A stretch of 64,000 bases of DNA from DAOUJW01 sp034421015 (GCA_034421015.1 DAOUKT010000003.1:1-64000), one strand, 5' to 3'. Shown: positions 1 to 10,164, counted from the first letter of the stretch. Program-made: numbers and translations. The notes: generated from the sequence alone by a model not told the origin.

Positions 1-1
1 T

Positions 2-298
2 CGAGAAGAGGACCTGTTGTACGAAAACCAGGCACTGCGGGATAGACTTTCCAGACTAGCGAAGCCAGCGTGCACATCAACGAGAGCCTCGCCGTCAACG
101 TCGCCCTACAAAAACTCATTGGCAACGCGCGATGCCCTATCGGCGCTCGCCTATGACGTCATTTCGTCGATGGACAAGTCCACCCGCGGAGGCTTGAACT
201 GCCCGGTAGGACCAAGGGCGCAAGGGGTCACAGCGCCCCTGGCCACATTCCGAATGTGGCGCCATATATTGTCCACTCAGGCCCATAGAATCCAATGA
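2..298 (+). pseudogene. Remnant of a GAF-domain sensor gene, frameshifted
   Basis: The first 55 bases read as an Arg/Glu/Leu-rich coiled stretch (ENQALRDRLSRL). The frame then slips by -1 near position 58 and reads EASVHINESLAVNVALQKL up to about 150, and by a compensating +1 near 151 it returns to the first frame with YDVISSMDKS. Joined, this follows the usual start of GAF domains in Chloroflexi sensor kinases and transcriptional regulators (LSEAS.xINESLD..VLQ..., GARYGVI..D.SG). Nothing recognisable follows position 190. I read it as the decayed end of a gene that continues left of the window. A sequencing error is possible but two indels in 100 bases plus loss of the rest make decay likelier. 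Confidence 0.45.
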
Positions 299-329
299 CG
301 CCTTACCCGCCGTACGCCCGTGTAATTAT

Positions 330-359
330 TTGACTTACCCTCGGATTGCGCGGTAGCAT
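330..359 (+). promoter_or_regulatory. Sigma70-type promoter for the secreted Cache-domain protein
   Basis: TTGACT (330-335) and TAGCAT (354-359) are separated by 18 bases, about 55 bases upstream of the GTG start at 414, in an AT-richer stretch with no coding signal. The region 299-413 otherwise holds nothing I recognise. Confidence 0.35.
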
Positions 360-413
360 TATTTGCTGTGTGACACATAGTCCTAATAGTGATCTGATTC
401 GGAGGGGTGAGTC

Positions 414-3400
414 GTGCTTGTCAAGCTACAAATGAAGGGTGGAACCACGGCCGGACTTGCAGCGGGCGGACTGGCGCTTGCCTGCGTCATTGCTGCGCTG
501 ATAGCCATTGCCCTGGCCTTTAGCGGGCCCAACGCCGCGCTGGCCCAGGACGAGGCCGAATGCGACTTTACGCACATCGGCGCGCTGGAGGACGAAGTAG
601 GCGACAGGCGTCAGGTCAGCGGGACCTGGACCACTGAGGACTGCGACTCCCGGTTCCGAGAGGGCAGCGACGCCCACACCTACCGCGTTGCGGTTGAAGG
701 CGCAGGCCGCGTGAGAATTGACCTGTCCTCCTCCGAAGCCGACTCCTTCCTCTACCTGATGACTCATGACGGCAGGCGAATCGCGGACAACGATGACGGC
801 GGAGCGGGCCTCAACGCCAGAATTGAGCGCGACCTCTCACCGGGGATATATTTTGTTGAGGTCACCACAGTAGGCGGCCGGGAGCGAGGCCCCGCGGACT
901 ACAGGCTGGTGATCAGCCGCGTCCGAGGCTGCGAGCCTGTGCCCCTCGGAGAACTCGTGCCGGGCGACGGCCTGACTGCGACGGGAACGTGGGACATCAA
1001 CACCTGCGGCTCTCGCTTCGTGGTGGAGCACCCTGCCTACGGCTACTTCTTCAACCTGCCCCAGGACGGGCGCGTGCGCATCGACCTTATTTCCGAGAAC
1101 GGTGACCCCGTCCTCTCCCTCATCTCGGACACCGGCACGGTGATCGGGGCCAACGATGACGGAGGCGGAGTTCGAAACTCACTCATAGAGCGATACCTGA
1201 CCGCAGGGACGTATTTCATTGAGGCAACCACCTATCTTGAGCGGGACCTTCAGCCCCTGTTCGCAGACTTCACCCTCACGGTCCGCCTGGTGGACGAGGA
1301 TGAGAAACGGGGCAAGTCTCTTGTGAAGATTGAGGAGACCTTTGCTCCCGACCAGGTCACAGCGGGCGAGCCGTTCCAAGTCGACTATCGCGTGGGCAAC
1401 GTGGGCGGCGGGGATCTGGCTGATGACGCCGGAAGGTTCGTAATCTACGCTGTCGGGCCGCGCGTGTTTGAGCGAACGCCAAACCTGGTCCCTTCCGAGG
1501 ACAGCTGGCAGGCGGGCGTCTCGTATCACTCCGCAGCGCGTACGGCAAGCTCAACCAGCACAACTACTGATGAGGTGACGCCGTTTTCGCTCACCTTCAA
1601 CCGCCCGGGCCCCACCTGGGTGTTCGTTGCCGTCGTTGTATTTGACGAGGACAACGAGGAGATAGGCTTCCACGGCATCTGGCGGAACCTGACGGTGCTG
1701 AGCGGAGCAACCTTTGATCCGGTCACCGTCAAGGTTGACGGCGTAGACTACAGGGTTTCGGCCCGGGCGAAGCTCGATGGAGAGGTAATCACATCGGTGA
1801 CTTCCGTCTCAGACTCCAGTGCACAAATAACCCCTGCGCAGCGGGAGAAGGCCATCTACGCCGCGGGAGTGCAGCTCCGGTTGCTGGACGGCATCTTTGA
1901 GAGGCCGGGGATAGCGTCGCTGGAGGCTTCGGCGGAGCCTGCCTCCTTTGACGTGGGGAGCCCCACCACCCATGCCCTGCTGGGCGCGATTGGAGAGCAG
2001 TACGTCACCGACTTGGAGTCAGCCGGCCTGCCCGGGTCGCTGGCCGAGGGCGTGGCCGTGGACCCGGTGGTCGTCGAGTCACTCGTTCTGGGCGCAGCCG
2101 AGATGGCCTCTGCCCGGTATGCGGGGATGGCCGCCTCCTGGAGCGACCTCCAGGAGCGCACAGGGAACCGAAGCGCGCTGTCATTCGAGGAGGCTTTTGA
2201 AGTTCAGTCGCAGCTTGCCTATGCTGAGAATGTAGTTGCGCCGCTGGTGTCCGCGGGCGAGATTGTCCAGGCGGCCCGTGACGCGGAGATGGGCTGGGAG
2301 GACGCTGGCGTGAGTGCGATGCTGGCTGAACTCGCGTTCCAGGGAAGGTGCGGCGATGACCTGTCTGTCATTGGTGAAGACCTTGAAGAGCTGATGGCGA
2401 ATGACGCAGAGATTCGGACGGCCTTGCCGGTGTTCGGGGCCGCTTACGATAGCGCAATCTGCGGCGCCGTGAGAGTAGACGGAGAGGTCTCGCGATTCCT
2501 CCGCCTTCACTCCCTGTCCCGCAGCGTTGCTATCGGTGACCTGCTGGCGGGGCCTGAGCCCAGAATTGAGCTTGAGCCGATAATAGAGTCCCAGGACCTG
2601 CGCATCATAGCGCGCCTCCGGGACGATGGCCGCATAGAGCACGGCGTGGAGCTTGCAAACGGAGAGCAGGTGCTGCCGCCGACCAGATTCATTTCGGACG
2701 GCGTCCCAGTGGACGCGTGGCTCCTCAGCGGAGACGTGGAGGTGGATGAGAGGCCTATCGGCAACATTCGCTCGCGGCGCCTGGAGAACGGCCGCGTTGA
2801 GCTGGGATTTGTGGCTGCAAACGGAGAGGAGATCGAGCCAGAAATCCGCTATCTGCCCACCGGTCTCACGGCGGACGTGTGGCTGCGCACCAGCGAGATT
2901 GAAGTGCCGCCTCCGCCTCCGACCAAGGACCGGCCCGCCGAGTACACGCAGATCCTGGTGAAGCAGGCCATCGAAATGTACGATGAGATGGGCTTGGACG
3001 CCACGGTGGACTACTACAACACTGCGGAGAGCATAGACGGCCAGTGGTACGTGTTCATATCGGACGAGAACGACATTATGCTCGCCCACGCCGCCAATCC
3101 CGATTGGGTGAACAGGCCGGCGTCGGAGATTCTTGGGCCCAACGACTATCCCGCCGGCGAGGTAGTTGCAGCCGCTGCAGACGCGGACGGGGAGTGGTCG
3201 GACTACACCTTGACCAACCCCGCCACAGGCGAGGTGGAGAGCAAGCACACCTGGGTGGTCCGCTACGATGACTTAGTCTTCGGCTCAGGCTGGTATGAGC
3301 CGGGGCCGAGCAGAGACGACGCGCCGGCATATACCCAGTCGTTCGTCGACCAGGCCATTATCCTCTACGATACTCTGGGTCTGGAGGCGGCGATTGAATA

Positions 3401-3701
3401 CTACAACTCCGAGGAGAGCGTGGATGAACAGTGGTACGTGTTCATCATCGATGAGGACGGCTACACCATAGCTCACTTCAACCCGATGTTCATTGGCAGG
3501 GACCCAAGCCTGAGGGTGGACGCCGCCGGTCGCTTCTACGGCGACGACCTGCTGGCGGCAACCGAGGAGGGCGTCTGGGTGGACTACGTTCTGGTCAACC
3601 CGGCAACCGGCGATGACCGTCAGAAGCACACTTGGGCCGTTCTCCACGATGGCCTGATATTCGCCTCCGGCTGGTACGAGGAGGGGACGCCGGCTACCTA
3701 A
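414..3701 (+). CDS. Secreted multidomain protein with PPC-like and tandem Cache-like domains
   Basis: This 1095-residue protein is probably exported. A hydrophobic segment (about 12-38) ends in an Ala-rich AAL-A cleavage-like site. Two related beta domains follow (about 86-152 and 206-275), each with the pattern RVRIDL...SFLYL...IADNDDGG...IERxLxxGxYFxE, typical of bacterial pre-peptidase C-terminal (PPC) domains. A CARDB-like segment lies at about 305-425. The C-terminus carries two 120-residue repeats (about 842-963 and 972-1090): YTQxxVxQAIxxYDxxGLxAxxxYYNxxES...QWYVFIxDExxxxxAH...VNPATG...KHTW...FxSGWYE. These look like single Cache small-molecule sensing domains. The GTG start at 414 is chosen because GGAGGGG lies 7 bases upstream; ATG 432 is an in-frame alternative. 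No enzymatic motif is seen, so extracellular ligand capture is an inference. Confidence 0.7.
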   Translation: MLVKLQMKGGTTAGLAAGGLALACVIAALIAIALAFSGPNAALAQDEAECDFTHIGALEDEVGDRRQVSGTWTTEDCDSRFREGSDAHTYRVAVEGAGRVRIDLSSSEADSFLYLMTHDGRRIADNDDGGAGLNARIERDLSPGIYFVEVTTVGGRERGPADYRLVISRVRGCEPVPLGELVPGDGLTATGTWDINTCGSRFVVEHPAYGYFFNLPQDGRVRIDLISENGDPVLSLISDTGTVIGANDDGGGVRNSLIERYLTAGTYFIEATTYLERDLQPLFADFTLTVRLVDEDEKRGKSLVKIEETFAPDQVTAGEPFQVDYRVGNVGGGDLADDAGRFVIYAVGPRVFERTPNLVPSEDSWQAGVSYHSAARTASSTSTTTDEVTPFSLTFNRPGPTWVFVAVVVFDEDNEEIGFHGIWRNLTVLSGATFDPVTVKVDGVDYRVSARAKLDGEVITSVTSVSDSSAQITPAQREKAIYAAGVQLRLLDGIFERPGIASLEASAEPASFDVGSPTTHALLGAIGEQYVTDLESAGLPGSLAEGVAVDPVVVESLVLGAAEMASARYAGMAASWSDLQERTGNRSALSFEEAFEVQSQLAYAENVVAPLVSAGEIVQAARDAEMGWEDAGVSAMLAELAFQGRCGDDLSVIGEDLEELMANDAEIRTALPVFGAAYDSAICGAVRVDGEVSRFLRLHSLSRSVAIGDLLAGPEPRIELEPIIESQDLRIIARLRDDGRIEHGVELANGEQVLPPTRFISDGVPVDAWLLSGDVEVDERPIGNIRSRRLENGRVELGFVAANGEEIEPEIRYLPTGLTADVWLRTSEIEVPPPPPTKDRPAEYTQILVKQAIEMYDEMGLDATVDYYNTAESIDGQWYVFISDENDIMLAHAANPDWVNRPASEILGPNDYPAGEVVAAAADADGEWSDYTLTNPATGEVESKHTWVVRYDDLVFGSGWYEPGPSRDDAPAYTQSFVDQAIILYDTLGLEAAIEYYNSEESVDEQWYVFIIDEDGYTIAHFNPMFIGRDPSLRVDAAGRFYGDDLLAATEEGVWVDYVLVNPATGDDRQKHTWAVLHDGLIFASGWYEEGTPAT

Positions 3702-6700
3702 GGCCGCCGTAGGCCTCCGGCTCGTCCGCCAGCTCAGGCGAGGACTGGGTCTCAGCGACGCGCCCTTCGTCTATGTGGGCGCGGGTGGCTTTGAGCGCTC
3801 TGTCCAGTTCGGCGTCGGAAGGCGTGTACGTGTCGCCTGTACGCAGGAATAGCAGGCTCGCCGACGGCCGTTCACCTGTGGCGCGCTCGATGGCGGATGC
3901 GTAGAGGGCCAACTGAGGCAGGTAGGGTTCCGCGGCCTCTTCCGGCTGCCTGCCCCGGAGGTCATCGGTCTTGAAGTCTATGATGCGCCAGCTGCCGCCA
4001 TTCCGGTACACCAGGTCGATGGCCCCATGTACGGCAGCGCCGTCCCAGTCCCAGGTGAAAGGCATCTCGAAGTAGGCGCGGGTATCACTGTCCCGCAGCG
4101 CGGCCGCAAGCGGGCTGCTGTCCAGCAGGTCCAGCATTGCATCCACCTCTGCAGCCACCCGGCCAATGGCCTGCTCGCTGAGGTCGTCTGCCAGCCTGCG
4201 CGCCATGCCGGTCAGCTCGGGGCGCCCCCCCGTGGTGAACCACGTCTGGATGGCCCTGTGCGCCAGGCTGCCCCTGACCAGGCCAAGGCCGTCGCCGTGC
4301 CCGGTGAACGAGCGTGACGCCGCCGGGGGCTGGATGGACGTGACGGGAGTGCTGGAGCGAAGGGGTATCACCCGCGGCCGGGCCACCAGAGGCGGCTCAA
4401 AGTCCTGCTCACGCTCCTCAGGCGGAGCCTCCACAGGCGCGGACGCGGGTCTTCGCCTGATGGCGGTCGTATCAGCGGGGATGGCGGGACGCACCTCGAC
4501 TCCCTCCGGCAGGTTGGGGCCGAGGGCGCTCCTGGTGTAGGAGAGCCAGCTCTTGTCACTAGCGTCATCGTCGCCGCTGATGTATAGCGCATCGGCCGCC
4601 CTTGTCGCGGCCACGTAGAAGAGGCGTTTGTGCTCCGCGGCGTCCTCCTCCTCGTCCCGGTCCAGGAGGTACTGGTAGAATCCCGGGCGCGGGCGGCTTC
4701 CACCGTCCTCGATGTCACGCGCCAGGGTGACGGATATTCCGTGGTCGGTCCTCCAGCGGACGGCGGGGTAGTCGCTTGGGGGCGTGAGGTGCGCCTCCGG
4801 CACAAAGACAATGGGGAACTGGAGGCCCTTTGCGCCGTGAATGGTCAGCAGGGTCACGGCGTCCGACTGGTCCAGCATGGCCTGACCCTCGCGAGCGGAC
4901 AGATCGTCCCGGCGCTGCCGGACGTAGCCCACGAACTCGTCCAGGGAGCGTCCCTGCAGGGTGCGGGCGATGTCCACGAACTTCCGAATGTTGCCCAGGA
5001 TCTGGTCGCCGCCCTGCATCGGTGCCCAGGCCGCTTCGTACGCCGTGAGGTCAAGGGCGCGTTCGAGCAGCGCGTCCGGCGGGTCGAAGGGGACCCGGCT
5101 GCGCAGGTCGTCAAGGACCTCCGCGGCGCGCCGGCAGAGGGGGGTTGTCTCCTCTCGCACGCCGGACGGCGGGTCTCCAAGCGCGTCCACCAGGGGGCGG
5201 GGATCGGAGCGGAGCGCCAGCAGGGACTCGTCATCAATCATGAACAGGGGAGACCGCAGCGCCCCGACCAGAGCGATGGCGTCGTCAGGCTCGGCCAGCC
5301 AGCCCAGGAGGTTGGTCAGGTCCACCACCTCCTGCCGGGTGAAGTATCCCGTCCCGGAGGCGGTCCTGTATGGAACGCCGCGGCTCTCCAGGGCCTGCTC
5401 GTAGAGGTGGACGTTGGCTAGGCGTCGCAGCAGAATCGCCACGTCCGAGGGCGCGGCGGGCCGGGTCTTTTCGGGGTCATCCGGGTCTCTCTCCCAGACC
5501 GGGGCGCCGGAGTCCAGCAGCGACTTGATCTCGGCGGCGACAGCGTCGGCCTCCACCCTCCGCTTCTCGACGTCCCTTGCCTTTCCGCCGCCGGGCATCT
5601 CGTTGGAGACCGTCTGGATCACGACGTGGGGCGCTACCGGCGATTCCGTCCCTCGACCCTCCATTGCCTGCATGGCCGCCTCAAAGTCCCGGCGTGGGTC
5701 CTGGAAGACGCCTTCAAAGAGCGTGTTCAGGCATTCGACAAGGGGATTGTGGGCGCGGAAGGAGCGGCTGAGGGCGTGAATGGAGCCCCCGGCCTCGGTC
5801 TCCTCCCGCAGCCTTGTGAAGCCGCGCACGTCGCTTCCCCGGAAGCGGTAGATTGCCTGCTTGACATCGCCGACCAGGAAGAGGCGCGGCCTGCCGGTTG
5901 CGGGTTCGTCGTGACCCGACAGAAGGCGGAGCAGCTCAATCTGGGGCGGGTTCACGTCCTGGAGCTCGTCAACCATCAGGTGCCGGAATCTTGAGCGGTA
6001 GGCCGCGGCGATGTCCGGGTGCGACCTTAGAAGCTCAATTGCCTTCATCTCCAGGTCCAGGTAGTCCAGGGCCGCGAGTTCTCTCTTGCGAGCCTCGTAC
6101 CGGGCGCAGGCGTCCCTGAAGAGATCGTACAGGCGGTCCAGGACCTCCAGGGCAAGCTCGTCGTGATCGTTCCACCGCGGCAGCTTTCCCAGCTCTTCGC
6201 CGATGGCCCGCATACGGCGCATTCTGTCCCTGACTTCCCTTACGTCGTAGGCCCAGTTCCTGGCGGTCCCGCCTTGGAGGTTGATTCTCCCGCCTGTTGC
6301 TATCGCTCTCTCCAGCAGGTCGGCGCTGTCGCCTTGTCGCGGGTCGCCCAGGGCTTCGAGGGCGTTCTTCAAACTGCCGGAAAGGGGGTCATCCCCGCCG
6401 GTGTGGGCATCCCTCAGCCAGGAGGACAGCTCAACCAGCTCCGGTCGGACCTCTTCCACCGCCCCTTGAGCGCCCTCCTCCATCAGCCTGCGGATGCGAG
6501 CGGCCCGGTCGCCGTCGCCGTTCAACGCCGCGTACGACTCCTCCACTTCGTTGCGCCGTCTCACCATCCGCGGCAGGTTGACCGCTGCTGCGTAGACTCC
6601 AATCTCCAGCAGAGCCTTCGAGCGTTGGTCGTCCGCCTCCGCGGCCTCCTCCAGCGCGTCGGCGCACGCCTCCATCAGCTCAAGCTCCGCTTCGTCCTCG

Positions 6701-7044
6701 CTGAGGACGCCCGCCGCCGGGTCCAGGGCCGACTCCACAGGATGCTCCCTGAGAATACGAAGGCACAGGGAGTGGAACGTGCCGATTACGGCCTCGTCCA
6801 GGTCCCTCCGGTGGTCGTGCAGGTCCGGCTTCTCCTGCACCTGGCGTCTCACACGCTCCCGCATCTCCGTGGCCGCGGCGTCGGTGAAGGTGACGGCGGC
6901 AATCTCCGGTATGCGGCACTCGTCAAGCAGGGCCAGGTAGCGCTCTACAAGGACGTGGGTCTTGCCGCTGCCCGCGCCCGCGGTGACGAGGATGTCGCTG
7001 CCGCGGTGGTTGACGATTTGCTCCTGTTCGGCCGTCAGCGCCAT
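3694..7044 (-). CDS. addA: ATP-dependent helicase/nuclease subunit A
   Basis: AddA-type UvrD/Rep helicase (1116 residues) that unwinds double-strand breaks with AddB for recombination repair. Visible motifs: Walker A AGAGSGKT (K28), DEXX-box VDELQDVNPPQIELL, motif III GDVKQAIYRFRGSD, motif V TIHGAKGLQFPIVF, motif VI RLFYVAATRA, and a C-terminal PD-(D/E)XK nuclease core (AIDLVYRNG...IIDFKTD). The frame stays open to 7230, but I place the start at ATG 7044 because MALTAEQEQ is the family N-terminus and the extension only overlaps addB. It overlaps the addB stop by 10 bases, so the two are translationally coupled. Its end also overlaps the convergent upstream gene by 8 bases. Confidence 0.93.
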   Translation of the reverse strand: MALTAEQEQIVNHRGSDILVTAGAGSGKTHVLVERYLALLDECRIPEIAAVTFTDAAATEMRERVRRQVQEKPDLHDHRRDLDEAVIGTFHSLCLRILREHPVESALDPAAGVLSEDEAELELMEACADALEEAAEADDQRSKALLEIGVYAAAVNLPRMVRRRNEVEESYAALNGDGDRAARIRRLMEEGAQGAVEEVRPELVELSSWLRDAHTGGDDPLSGSLKNALEALGDPRQGDSADLLERAIATGGRINLQGGTARNWAYDVREVRDRMRRMRAIGEELGKLPRWNDHDELALEVLDRLYDLFRDACARYEARKRELAALDYLDLEMKAIELLRSHPDIAAAYRSRFRHLMVDELQDVNPPQIELLRLLSGHDEPATGRPRLFLVGDVKQAIYRFRGSDVRGFTRLREETEAGGSIHALSRSFRAHNPLVECLNTLFEGVFQDPRRDFEAAMQAMEGRGTESPVAPHVVIQTVSNEMPGGGKARDVEKRRVEADAVAAEIKSLLDSGAPVWERDPDDPEKTRPAAPSDVAILLRRLANVHLYEQALESRGVPYRTASGTGYFTRQEVVDLTNLLGWLAEPDDAIALVGALRSPLFMIDDESLLALRSDPRPLVDALGDPPSGVREETTPLCRRAAEVLDDLRSRVPFDPPDALLERALDLTAYEAAWAPMQGGDQILGNIRKFVDIARTLQGRSLDEFVGYVRQRRDDLSAREGQAMLDQSDAVTLLTIHGAKGLQFPIVFVPEAHLTPPSDYPAVRWRTDHGISVTLARDIEDGGSRPRPGFYQYLLDRDEEEDAAEHKRLFYVAATRAADALYISGDDDASDKSWLSYTRSALGPNLPEGVEVRPAIPADTTAIRRRPASAPVEAPPEEREQDFEPPLVARPRVIPLRSSTPVTSIQPPAASRSFTGHGDGLGLVRGSLAHRAIQTWFTTGGRPELTGMARRLADDLSEQAIGRVAAEVDAMLDLLDSSPLAAALRDSDTRAYFEMPFTWDWDGAAVHGAIDLVYRNGGSWRIIDFKTDDLRGRQPEEAAEPYLPQLALYASAIERATGERPSASLLFLRTGDTYTPSDAELDRALKATRAHIDEGRVAETQSSPELADEPEAYGGLR

Positions 7045-9962
7045 CTCTTGTCCCTGCTGAACTGGTTTACCCTGCAGGCGTGCTTGAAGGCGCAGTATGC
7101 GGGGCAGATGTCCACTTGGGGAAACACCCTGAAATCGCCCGACTCCACGGAGTTGCGCACCTCTCCCGCGACAGTGACCACGTTCTCCAGGATTGCAGCG
7201 TCCTCCGGCTTGGAGGAGTCGATGTTCCACTGGCGTATGCCGGGGTCCAGCCAGGCGTAACGGGCGATGATCCTGCCGGCCCCGGTCTCCTTCCGGCCCA
7301 GGTACCCGTAAAGCTGAAGCTGCAGGCGTCGGCCGTCGGCCACCTCGGCCCTCCGTATCTGGCGGCCGGACTTGTAGTCCACGATGACGACAACGCCGCT
7401 GCCCTCGTCCAGCCTGTCGATTCCGGCGGTGACTCGCATGGGTGGATCAAGGTCCAGCGAGGCCAACACCTGCTTCTCGGCGCCAAGGATGCGTGTTACG
7501 CCCGCGGCTTCGCTCAGCCCGGCCTCCGTCTCCAGAAGCATCTCTATCTGCTGAAGGGTCGCATCCGCCTCCAGCCGCCACAGGGCGGCGCGCCCGAAGC
7601 CCATATCGGCCGGCGCCCGGTCCCATATCTCCCTGCCATTGGAGCGAAGGCGCGAGAGGGCTTCGCCCAGGTTCGCTTGAGTGAGGGCCCGTCCCTCGCT
7701 GATGAGAGGGTCCAGGGCGTCCTGAAGGATTTCGTGGACAACCGTGCCGCGCGTGGCGGCGTCCGCCTCGTCCATCTCCTCATCCACCTCCTGAAGGCGC
7801 AGGGCGTAGCGGCTGAAGAACTGGAAGGCGCACGTCCGATAGGACTCAAGACGGCTGGCGCTCCACACGGCGTCCGGCCCGGTGAGGCGGGGCACGCGAT
7901 CACTGGGCAGGACGCCCTCGTACTCACCGGCGTCACCAAAGGAGCGCCTGCGCTGCTCGATGTGGAACGCCTTTCTTGCGACGTGCCAGGCGTTGAGATT
8001 AGCGGGGCGAAGGACGCCGCCTTCGGGCCACTGCCGGGCGCAGGCGATGGCTAGCTCCCGGCGGGAGGCTGTCTGCTCGGGCGTCGGCTCGACGGCCGTG
8101 AGGCGCAAGTCCGGTTTGACCCGGTCCAGGTAGTAGGAAGCCGCCGCGGGACGCCCCCTATCGTCCAGGCGAGTCTTCCACAGCGCCATCTCGCCCTCCG
8201 CCCGGCTGGACACGGCGTTCCAGAGCTCGTCCTCCGAGAGGCGGGGATCCGGCGGTAGCTCGAGGCCGGCGCGGCCCAGCGCCTCCATTGCCGCGCCGTC
8301 GAGAAGGGAAGTCGACGTGCGAGGGGCCGGGAACTCGCCCTCCACCAGCCCGCCCACGGCCACGAAGTCGAAGCGCAGGCCGTGGAGCGTGTGCATCGGA
8401 GCGAGGAACACGCCGCCCGGCTGGCCGATGAGGACGGCCGGGGCCTCCAGCCTGGCCTCCAGTCTGAGAAGGAAGGCCTCCAATGGCTCAGGTTCGCCGC
8501 CGAGAAACTCGTGTACGGAGACTATCTCCCGGAGATAGCCCCGAAGGGTCTCAAGCTCCGAGTCCACTCCGTTGAGACGCCGCGATCCGGGGTCGACGAG
8601 GGGCTGGCTGCCAAACAGGACCTCCTCCAACCTCCGAGCGTGCCCGGCCGGTGTGTCGGGGGGCTGCTCCAGCAGGTCGCGCAGCTCGCCTATTGCTGTC
8701 CTCATCCCGGCGGCGGCCCGTCGCATATCATAGCGGGCGTGGTCGGGCGTACTGCCCTCGTCGGCCTCGCTCATCAGGCCTTCCGAGGCCCGCTCCAGGG
8801 CTTCCAGTCCCGCCCAGTTGTGATTCCTCCGGGCCCTCCGGGCGAATCGCGTCACGTCCTCCCGGGACATCTGCCAGCGCGCAAGATCGACGAACCCGCT
8901 GGAGAGCGCGCCAACCAGATCCTGGAGGCGCCAGCCGTCCTGGGCCAGGCGCAGCAGGCGTCGGAGCCACGCTCCCAGGGGACGGCTGCTGAGGCGTTCG
9001 CCGGCGGCTGGGTCAAGGGGCAGGTCGTACTCGGCGAAGACCTGCCGGGCCAGGCTGAGGTGAGGCGATACCTGGCGAAAAGTGACAGCGAAGTCGGACG
9101 GGCGCAGCGACGGGTTGTCCGTCAGGCGCTGCTTGATCTGGCGGGCGATGGCGCGCATCTGGCCTTCGCGGTCGGCTGCGCTGCCCGCGACCACAGTCGG
9201 AGTGTTCGGTGGAGCGTCTTCCAGGCGTTCCAGGTTGGCATTGGGGAAGAGGTTGACGAGCCTGGCGTAGTCGTGCCTGGACCGATGACCCGCGTCCGGG
9301 TCAAAGGTGATGTACAGCTCACTCCCCTCAGCCAGGGCCCTCAGAAGCTTCAGCTCCGTGCCGCGAAACAGCTGGAACCCGTCCACCAGGACTACGGGCG
9401 GCAGGGCCGCGCCCACATCCACAGCGTCCGCCGCCACCTCTGCAGCCTGCGAGGGGTGCGCCCACTGCCTCTCGGAAAGCTCGGCGACGTATGCCGCGTG
9501 GATGGCCGCGAGAGCCGCCAGGCTGCTTGAGCCGGTCCTGCCCGCGGCCTCCGAGAAGGCTTGCGGCTCGATGCCCTCGGCCAGCAAGTCGCGGATTGCG
9601 GCTCCCAGAAGCCCCACAAGGCCCCGGGATGAAGCAATTGGCTCGAAATAGGCCGCGGGCCCGCTGCGGATCTCACGCCGTATCGTCCGCGCCAGAAGCT
9701 CCTCGGCCACCGCCGCCGATGGAATGCTGGCATCGGAAGCCAGGTGGCGGCTGAACTGCCCGATGGTGGACACGCGCAGGCGGAGGGCAACTCCGCAGCT
9801 GGCAACCAGCCGCCGGCGGAACTGGTCGCCGTGGCGCAGCGTGGGCGTCAGCACAACGGCTTCGGCGAAGGGGTCGGCGTTGTAGAGGGCCGTCAGCCTT
9901 GCTATGACGGCGTCCGTCTTCCCGCTGCCGGGCCCGCCGGTGATGATTGTTGGGTTGGGCAT
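7035..9962 (-). CDS. addB: ATP-dependent nuclease subunit B
   Basis: AddB homologue (975 residues), partner of AddA. Walker A GGPGSGKT at 9-16 is followed by the degenerate helicase body of AddB. The C-terminal nuclease holds SASRLESYRTCAFQFF, VVIVDYKSGR (D...DxK) and, near the end, ICPAYCAFKHAC. The Cys of RTCAF and these three Cys form the expected 4Fe-4S staple of AddB nucleases. The frame extends to 10673, but the extra 237 residues are a Gly/Val-rich antisense image of the Pro/Thr linker of the divergent lipoprotein. ATG 9962 gives the family N-terminus (MPNPTIITGGPGSGKT). AGGA lies upstream and a good promoter precedes it. Confidence 0.92.
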   Translation of the reverse strand: MPNPTIITGGPGSGKTDAVIARLTALYNADPFAEAVVLTPTLRHGDQFRRRLVASCGVALRLRVSTIGQFSRHLASDASIPSAAVAEELLARTIRREIRSGPAAYFEPIASSRGLVGLLGAAIRDLLAEGIEPQAFSEAAGRTGSSSLAALAAIHAAYVAELSERQWAHPSQAAEVAADAVDVGAALPPVVLVDGFQLFRGTELKLLRALAEGSELYITFDPDAGHRSRHDYARLVNLFPNANLERLEDAPPNTPTVVAGSAADREGQMRAIARQIKQRLTDNPSLRPSDFAVTFRQVSPHLSLARQVFAEYDLPLDPAAGERLSSRPLGAWLRRLLRLAQDGWRLQDLVGALSSGFVDLARWQMSREDVTRFARRARRNHNWAGLEALERASEGLMSEADEGSTPDHARYDMRRAAAGMRTAIGELRDLLEQPPDTPAGHARRLEEVLFGSQPLVDPGSRRLNGVDSELETLRGYLREIVSVHEFLGGEPEPLEAFLLRLEARLEAPAVLIGQPGGVFLAPMHTLHGLRFDFVAVGGLVEGEFPAPRTSTSLLDGAAMEALGRAGLELPPDPRLSEDELWNAVSSRAEGEMALWKTRLDDRGRPAAASYYLDRVKPDLRLTAVEPTPEQTASRRELAIACARQWPEGGVLRPANLNAWHVARKAFHIEQRRRSFGDAGEYEGVLPSDRVPRLTGPDAVWSASRLESYRTCAFQFFSRYALRLQEVDEEMDEADAATRGTVVHEILQDALDPLISEGRALTQANLGEALSRLRSNGREIWDRAPADMGFGRAALWRLEADATLQQIEMLLETEAGLSEAAGVTRILGAEKQVLASLDLDPPMRVTAGIDRLDEGSGVVVIVDYKSGRQIRRAEVADGRRLQLQLYGYLGRKETGAGRIIARYAWLDPGIRQWNIDSSKPEDAAILENVVTVAGEVRNSVESGDFRVFPQVDICPAYCAFKHACRVNQFSRDKRWR

Positions 9963-9995
9963 GGAGCGTTTTCCTGGTGAAGGAGTAGAGACTCC

Positions 9996-10024
9996 ATTAT
10001 AGACCACCCCTGCGGGCGGCTCAA
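9996..10024 (-). promoter_or_regulatory. Promoter of addB-addA
   Basis: On the minus strand TTGAGC (10019-10024) and a perfect TATAAT (9996-10001) are 17 bases apart, giving a transcript start near 9989 and a leader of about 27 bases before the addB ATG at 9962. It also supports the shorter addB start. Confidence 0.55.
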
Positions 10025-10164
10025 AGCGTGAGGCGGGTGGTTGCAGTGGCGGCGCGCGGCGCACCGGGAGTGGGCTGGACGTGACGCAATCGCCAGGCAA
10101 ATGGAGTATGCTTGGAAACAATTGCAAAACCCATTGGTTTTCGCTTGCAGGAAGAGGGGTACTC

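Noticed and set aside
2181..3248. 355-codon minus-strand ORF inside the Cache-domain gene
   Set aside because: Antisense shadow without a domain or start signal.
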